A program made the translations under genes and the position numbers. A DNA stretch of 64,000 nt from Thiemannella venezuelensis. GTDB taxonomy: Bacteria > Actinomycetota > Actinomycetes > Streptosporangiales > Streptosporangiaceae. Under the pieces are notes generated by a model. That model searched no databases. It was not told the DNA's origin and saw nothing but the letters and a program-made list of their open reading frames with translations. Shown piece after piece: positions 61,432-64,000 of this stretch. The number at the start of each line of letters is the position of its first letter. Position 1 is the stretch's first letter. Where the stretch lies: positions 248,001 through 312,000 of the forward strand of contig NZ_JACHJJ010000004.1 in the NCBI RefSeq assembly GCF_014203605.1, written 5' to 3'.

Positions 61432-62315
61432 CGGCTGCTCCTGCGCTGCAGGGGCAGGTAGACCGCCATCACGAGCCCCGCCACGATGATCATGTCGAGG
61501 CTGAGCGCGAGCGCGATGTTCTCGTGGCCGATCAGCACGTCGCCGGTGAGCGCGTCGGCGATCTGCAGGGTGACCAGCGGGACCGTGCTGCCGACCATCG
61601 CCCGGGCGGTGGCGTAGGCCGCGAACGCGCCGCCGAACAGCAGCACCGTGCCGCCGAGCAGCGCGGGGGCCAGCACCGGGACGCCGACGTGCCGCCAGTA
61701 CTGCCAGGCGGTGGCGCCGCTGTTGCTCGCGGCCTCCCGCCACTGGGCCTTCAGCCCGTCCATGGCGGGCACCATGACCAGCACCATCAGGGGGATGGAG
61801 AAGTACAGGTAGACCAGGACCAGTCCCCAGAAGGTGTAGAGGCTCCAGCCGTGGGAGTCCAGCCCGAGGGCCTGGGTGACCACGCCCGAGTTGCCCAGCG
61901 TGGCGACCCAGGTGAACGCCAGGGGCACGCCCCCGAAGTTGGCCAGCACGCCGGAGGCGGTCAGCACCGACTCGCGCAGCGCCCGGAACCGGGAGGCGAC
62001 CACGGCCTGGGCGAGGAAGGCGCCGCAGGCCGCGCCGAGCAGCGCGACCACGGCCGAGAGCTGCACGCTGCTGACCAGGGTGTTCAGGTAGTTGCCCTGG
62101 AGGCTCTCCGACAGGTTGGCGGTGCTGAAGGCGGAGGCGCGGGTCTGCGGGTCCCGGACGGTGAAGGCGCCCAGCAGCAGCGCGACCGCCGGGATCCCGA
62201 AGGCCAGCGCGGTGAAGGCGAGCAGGGGCACGGCCGCGGGCCAGTCCGCCGAGCGGGTACGGCCGCCGCGGCGGGCGGCGGCCGTACCCGGGGGTTCCCC
62301 GGTGATCGAGACCAT
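61419..62315 (-). CDS. ABC importer permease, first subunit
   Basis: The 298-residue product has six or seven helices with the EAA-like loop REAASNSGATAWQYWRHVGV. Motifs SESLQGNYLNTLVSSVQLSA and LGLDSHGWSLYTFWGLVLVY are typical of PhnU/PotB-type subunits. Its ATG overlaps the binding-protein stop by one base (TGATG). Confidence 0.88.
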   Translation of the reverse strand: MVSITGEPPGTAAARRGGRTRSADWPAAVPLLAFTALAFGIPAVALLLGAFTVRDPQTRASAFSTANLSESLQGNYLNTLVSSVQLSAVVALLGAACGAFLAQAVVASRFRALRESVLTASGVLANFGGVPLAFTWVATLGNSGVVTQALGLDSHGWSLYTFWGLVLVYLYFSIPLMVLVMVPAMDGLKAQWREAASNSGATAWQYWRHVGVPVLAPALLGGTVLLFGGAFAAYATARAMVGSTVPLVTLQIADALTGDVLIGHENIALALSLDMIIVAGLVMAVYLPLQRRSSRWLR

Positions 62316-63478
62316 CAGCCGGCGACCGCGGCGCCCCAGCCGGTGGCCAGGACCTCCTTGGCCTTGCCGACCTGGGCCTCGGTCGGGAACGCCGGCTCGC
62401 CCTCGACCGGGGGCAGGTTGGCCTCGGCGGCCTTGTCCACCGTGCCGTCGGCCTGCATCGCGGGCAGCAGCACCGGGCGGGCGAAACCGCCGAGGTAGAG
62501 GTTCTGGCCCTCGGGGCTGTAGAGGAACTCCTGCCAGAGGCGGGCGGCGGCCGGGTGCGGGGCGTCCTTGTTGATCGCCTGGGCGTAGAGCTGGAAGTAC
62601 TTGCCGTCGGTCGGGACGACCGTCTTCCAGTCGAGGCCCTTGTCCGCCATCACGGGGCCGTAGGCGGCGTTGTTGTAGTCCCAGTCGATGCTGATCTGGG
62701 TCTCGCCCTTCTCGATGGTGGCCGGGGTGGTCTCCACCGGGTTGAAGTTGCCCGCGGCCTTCAGCTTCTTGAAGAACTCCAGGCCGGGCCCGATGTCGTC
62801 GAAGGAGCCGCCGTTGGCCAGCGCCGCGGCGAAGACGCCGCCGAAGGCCGAGCCGGACTGGGTCGGGTTGCCGTTCATCGCGACCTTGCCCTTGTACTCG
62901 GGCTTGAGCAGGTCGGCGAAGGTCTCCGGGCACTTGGCGATCTTCTTGGCGTCGCAGCCGATCGAGACGTAACCGCCGTAGTCGTTGAACCAGAGGCCGG
63001 TCGGCTCCTTCTGGTTCTCCGGGATCTTGTCCCAGGTCTGCACCTTGTAGGGGGCGAACAGGCCCTCGGCCGCCCCGCTGACCGCGAAGGACTGGCCGAT
63101 GTCGAGCACGTCGGGGGCGCGGTCCTGGCCCTTGCGGGTCTTCACCGCGTTGATCTCGTCGGCGCTGGAGGCGTCGGGGGTCTCCTCCTCGACCTCGATG
63201 CCGTACTTCGCCTTGAAGGCCTCGATGATCTTGCCGTAGTTGGCCCAGTCGTGCGGCAGGGCGATGACGTGGAGCCTGCCCTCCTTCTTGGCGGCCTCGA
63301 CGAGCTTGTCGAACCCGCCGAAGTCGGCGGCGGAGGTGGCGGTCCTGGCGTCCACCCCGCCGGCGGAGCCGGAGGCCGCAGGCGACGAGGCGGAGGTCTG
63401 CGGTGCGGCTCCGCACGCGGCGATCCCCGCCAGGAGGAGTGCGGCCATGCCTGCGGAGCGGATTCGGGATGCGATCAC
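62315..63478 (-). CDS. ABC importer substrate-binding lipoprotein
   Basis: The 387-residue product begins with a lipoprotein signal ending in GIAAC (Cys22). The mature domain has RLHVIALPHDWANYGKIIEA and the DIGQSFAVSGAAEGLFAPYK cleft region, then TGLWFNDYGGYVSIGCDAKK. This type (SBP_bac_6/8-like) binds 2-aminoethylphosphonate, Fe3+ or polyamines. GTG 63478 is chosen because GGGAG lies 6 nt upstream and the signal then has normal length. It is first in the operon and divergent from the GntR gene. Confidence 0.88.
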   Translation of the reverse strand: MIASRIRSAGMAALLLAGIAACGAAPQTSASSPAASGSAGGVDARTATSAADFGGFDKLVEAAKKEGRLHVIALPHDWANYGKIIEAFKAKYGIEVEEETPDASSADEINAVKTRKGQDRAPDVLDIGQSFAVSGAAEGLFAPYKVQTWDKIPENQKEPTGLWFNDYGGYVSIGCDAKKIAKCPETFADLLKPEYKGKVAMNGNPTQSGSAFGGVFAAALANGGSFDDIGPGLEFFKKLKAAGNFNPVETTPATIEKGETQISIDWDYNNAAYGPVMADKGLDWKTVVPTDGKYFQLYAQAINKDAPHPAAARLWQEFLYSPEGQNLYLGGFARPVLLPAMQADGTVDKAAEANLPPVEGEPAFPTEAQVGKAKEVLATGWGAAVAG

Positions 63479-63527
63479 GTTGTCTCCCAGAGGGGGTGTC
63501 GCGCAATATGTCACGAAACTAAGCGAA

Positions 63528-63541
63528 CTTGTTCAAACAAG
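63528..63541. promoter_or_regulatory. GntR-type operator candidate
   Basis: CTTGTTCAAACAAG, arms CTTGTT and AACAAG, 50 nt before the binding-protein start. Fits control by the divergent GntR regulator. Confidence 0.5.
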
Positions 63542-63668
63542 CTAGGCCCAGTGCGTCGGCATCCGGTTTCCCCTGGATGAACGGCCGGAGTACACCGGTG
63601 GAATGCGAGAACCCGCGCTTTCTCGGTGATCGATCCTTGCCTAGGGTGGAGCCGGAGCCGACAGGCCG

Positions 63669-63756
63669 GTGCGCGCAGTGGGGGTGTGCGCCGTGGGGAT
63701 GTGCGCAGTGAGAGGGCGCGCAGTGAGAGTGCGCGCAGTGGGGGTGTGCACGGTGA
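63669..63756. repeat. Imperfect GTGCGCGCAGTG tandem repeats
   Basis: About six G-rich units of 14-18 nt in the leader of the GntR gene. A 17-mer GTGCGCGCAGTGGGGGT recurs exactly at 63669 and 63729. Confidence 0.6.
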
Positions 63757-63763
63757 GGGAGCC

Positions 63764-64000
63764 ATGACCGCCCGGTACGCACGGATCGCCGCAGAGCTGC
63801 GCGACGCGATCACGCGCGGCGGGTACGCCGTGGGCGCGCAGCTGCCGTCGGAGGCCGAGCTCGCCGCGCGCTTCGCCGTCTCCCGCGGCACCGTCCGCCA
63901 GGCGGTGGCGGTGCTCGCCGCCGAGGGGCTGGTCGGTTCCCGGCAGGGGGCCAGGCGCATCGTGCTGGGCCGCGAGCGCAGCCAGAGCTTCGCCGAACTG
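63764..64000 (+). CDS. GntR-family regulator (3' partial)
   Basis: The 79 visible residues are the GntR winged helix: ARYARIAAELRDAITRGGYA, AQLPSEAELAARFAVSRGTV and RQAVAVLAAEGLVGSRQGAR. The ligand domain is beyond the window end. The close similarity to HutC/UTRA-type regulators and its divergent placement suggest control of the ABC importer through the CTTGTT...AACAAG site. ATG 63764 follows GAGGGA. Confidence 0.85.
   Translation, partial: MTARYARIAAELRDAITRGGYAVGAQLPSEAELAARFAVSRGTVRQAVAVLAAEGLVGSRQGARRIVLGRERSQSFAEL

Overview
The window is very GC-rich, tightly packed DNA. Many genes overlap by ATGA/GTGA, GTG starts are frequent, and several genes look leaderless (a TAnnnT -10 box ending about 6 nt before the start codon). 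This, with GntR/PadR/HxlR/TetR regulators, lipoprotein-type ABC importers, a PASTA-less receptor-like Ser/Thr kinase, cobalamin genes and an FGE, points to an actinomycete, probably of the Streptosporangiales. That placement is inferred from gene style, not from a marker gene.

Layout. 1-4122: end of an ABC exporter, a bicovalent-FAD oxidase and a formylglycine-generating enzyme. 4156-8115: iron-box-controlled siderophore importer (binding protein, two permeases, ATPase). 8385-11689: GNAT, then PaaX-type regulator divergent from an MHS-family symporter. 11889-20034: LacI-controlled sugar regulon (binding protein, two permeases, GH127 beta-L-arabinofuranosidase, a GH63-like hydrolase). 20228-25407: SnoaL-like/HxlR divergent pair with a near-perfect operator, a membrane protein, then a 62-residue protein ending in Gly-Gly coupled to a DUF4132 protein. 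25408-36090: a scarred region with a decayed integrase, a frameshifted RelA/SpoT-type HD gene coupled to a PadR regulator, an ADP-ribosylglycohydrolase, remnants of three IS types, an aldehyde dehydrogenase broken in two, and a TetR/quinone-oxidoreductase pair sharing operator-like 17-mers.

36323-43824: a compact integrated element of 7.46 kb, bounded by an identical 43-bp repeat (the 3' part of tRNA-Arg(UCU)), with a complete tyrosine integrase and lower GC than its surroundings. It has no visible replication or transfer genes. Cargo: a three-gene operon (four-TM protein, nucleoside-phosphorylase-fold protein, membrane-anchored protein), a divergent NUDIX-winged-helix regulator whose promoter overlaps that of the operon, and a second phosphorylase-fold protein with an unfamiliar C-terminal domain. 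Adjacent coupled proteins of the operon carry the same short peptide motif, one at its C-terminus and one at its N-terminus. This is the best candidate here for an undescribed system, plausibly a nucleotide-depleting defence module.

43857-64000: PadR regulator with two perfect palindromes followed by a DrrAB-type ABC exporter, an APH-fold kinase, CobD and CobQ, small SHOCT, rhodanese and TusA-like proteins, an ABC-2 exporter pair, a PucR/CdaR-type regulator preceded by 39-bp tandem repeats, an MFS/ArsR divergent pair, a quinone oxidoreductase, a Ser/Thr kinase, and a complete minus-strand ABC importer of 2-aminoethylphosphonate/iron type, divergent from a GntR regulator cut by the window end.
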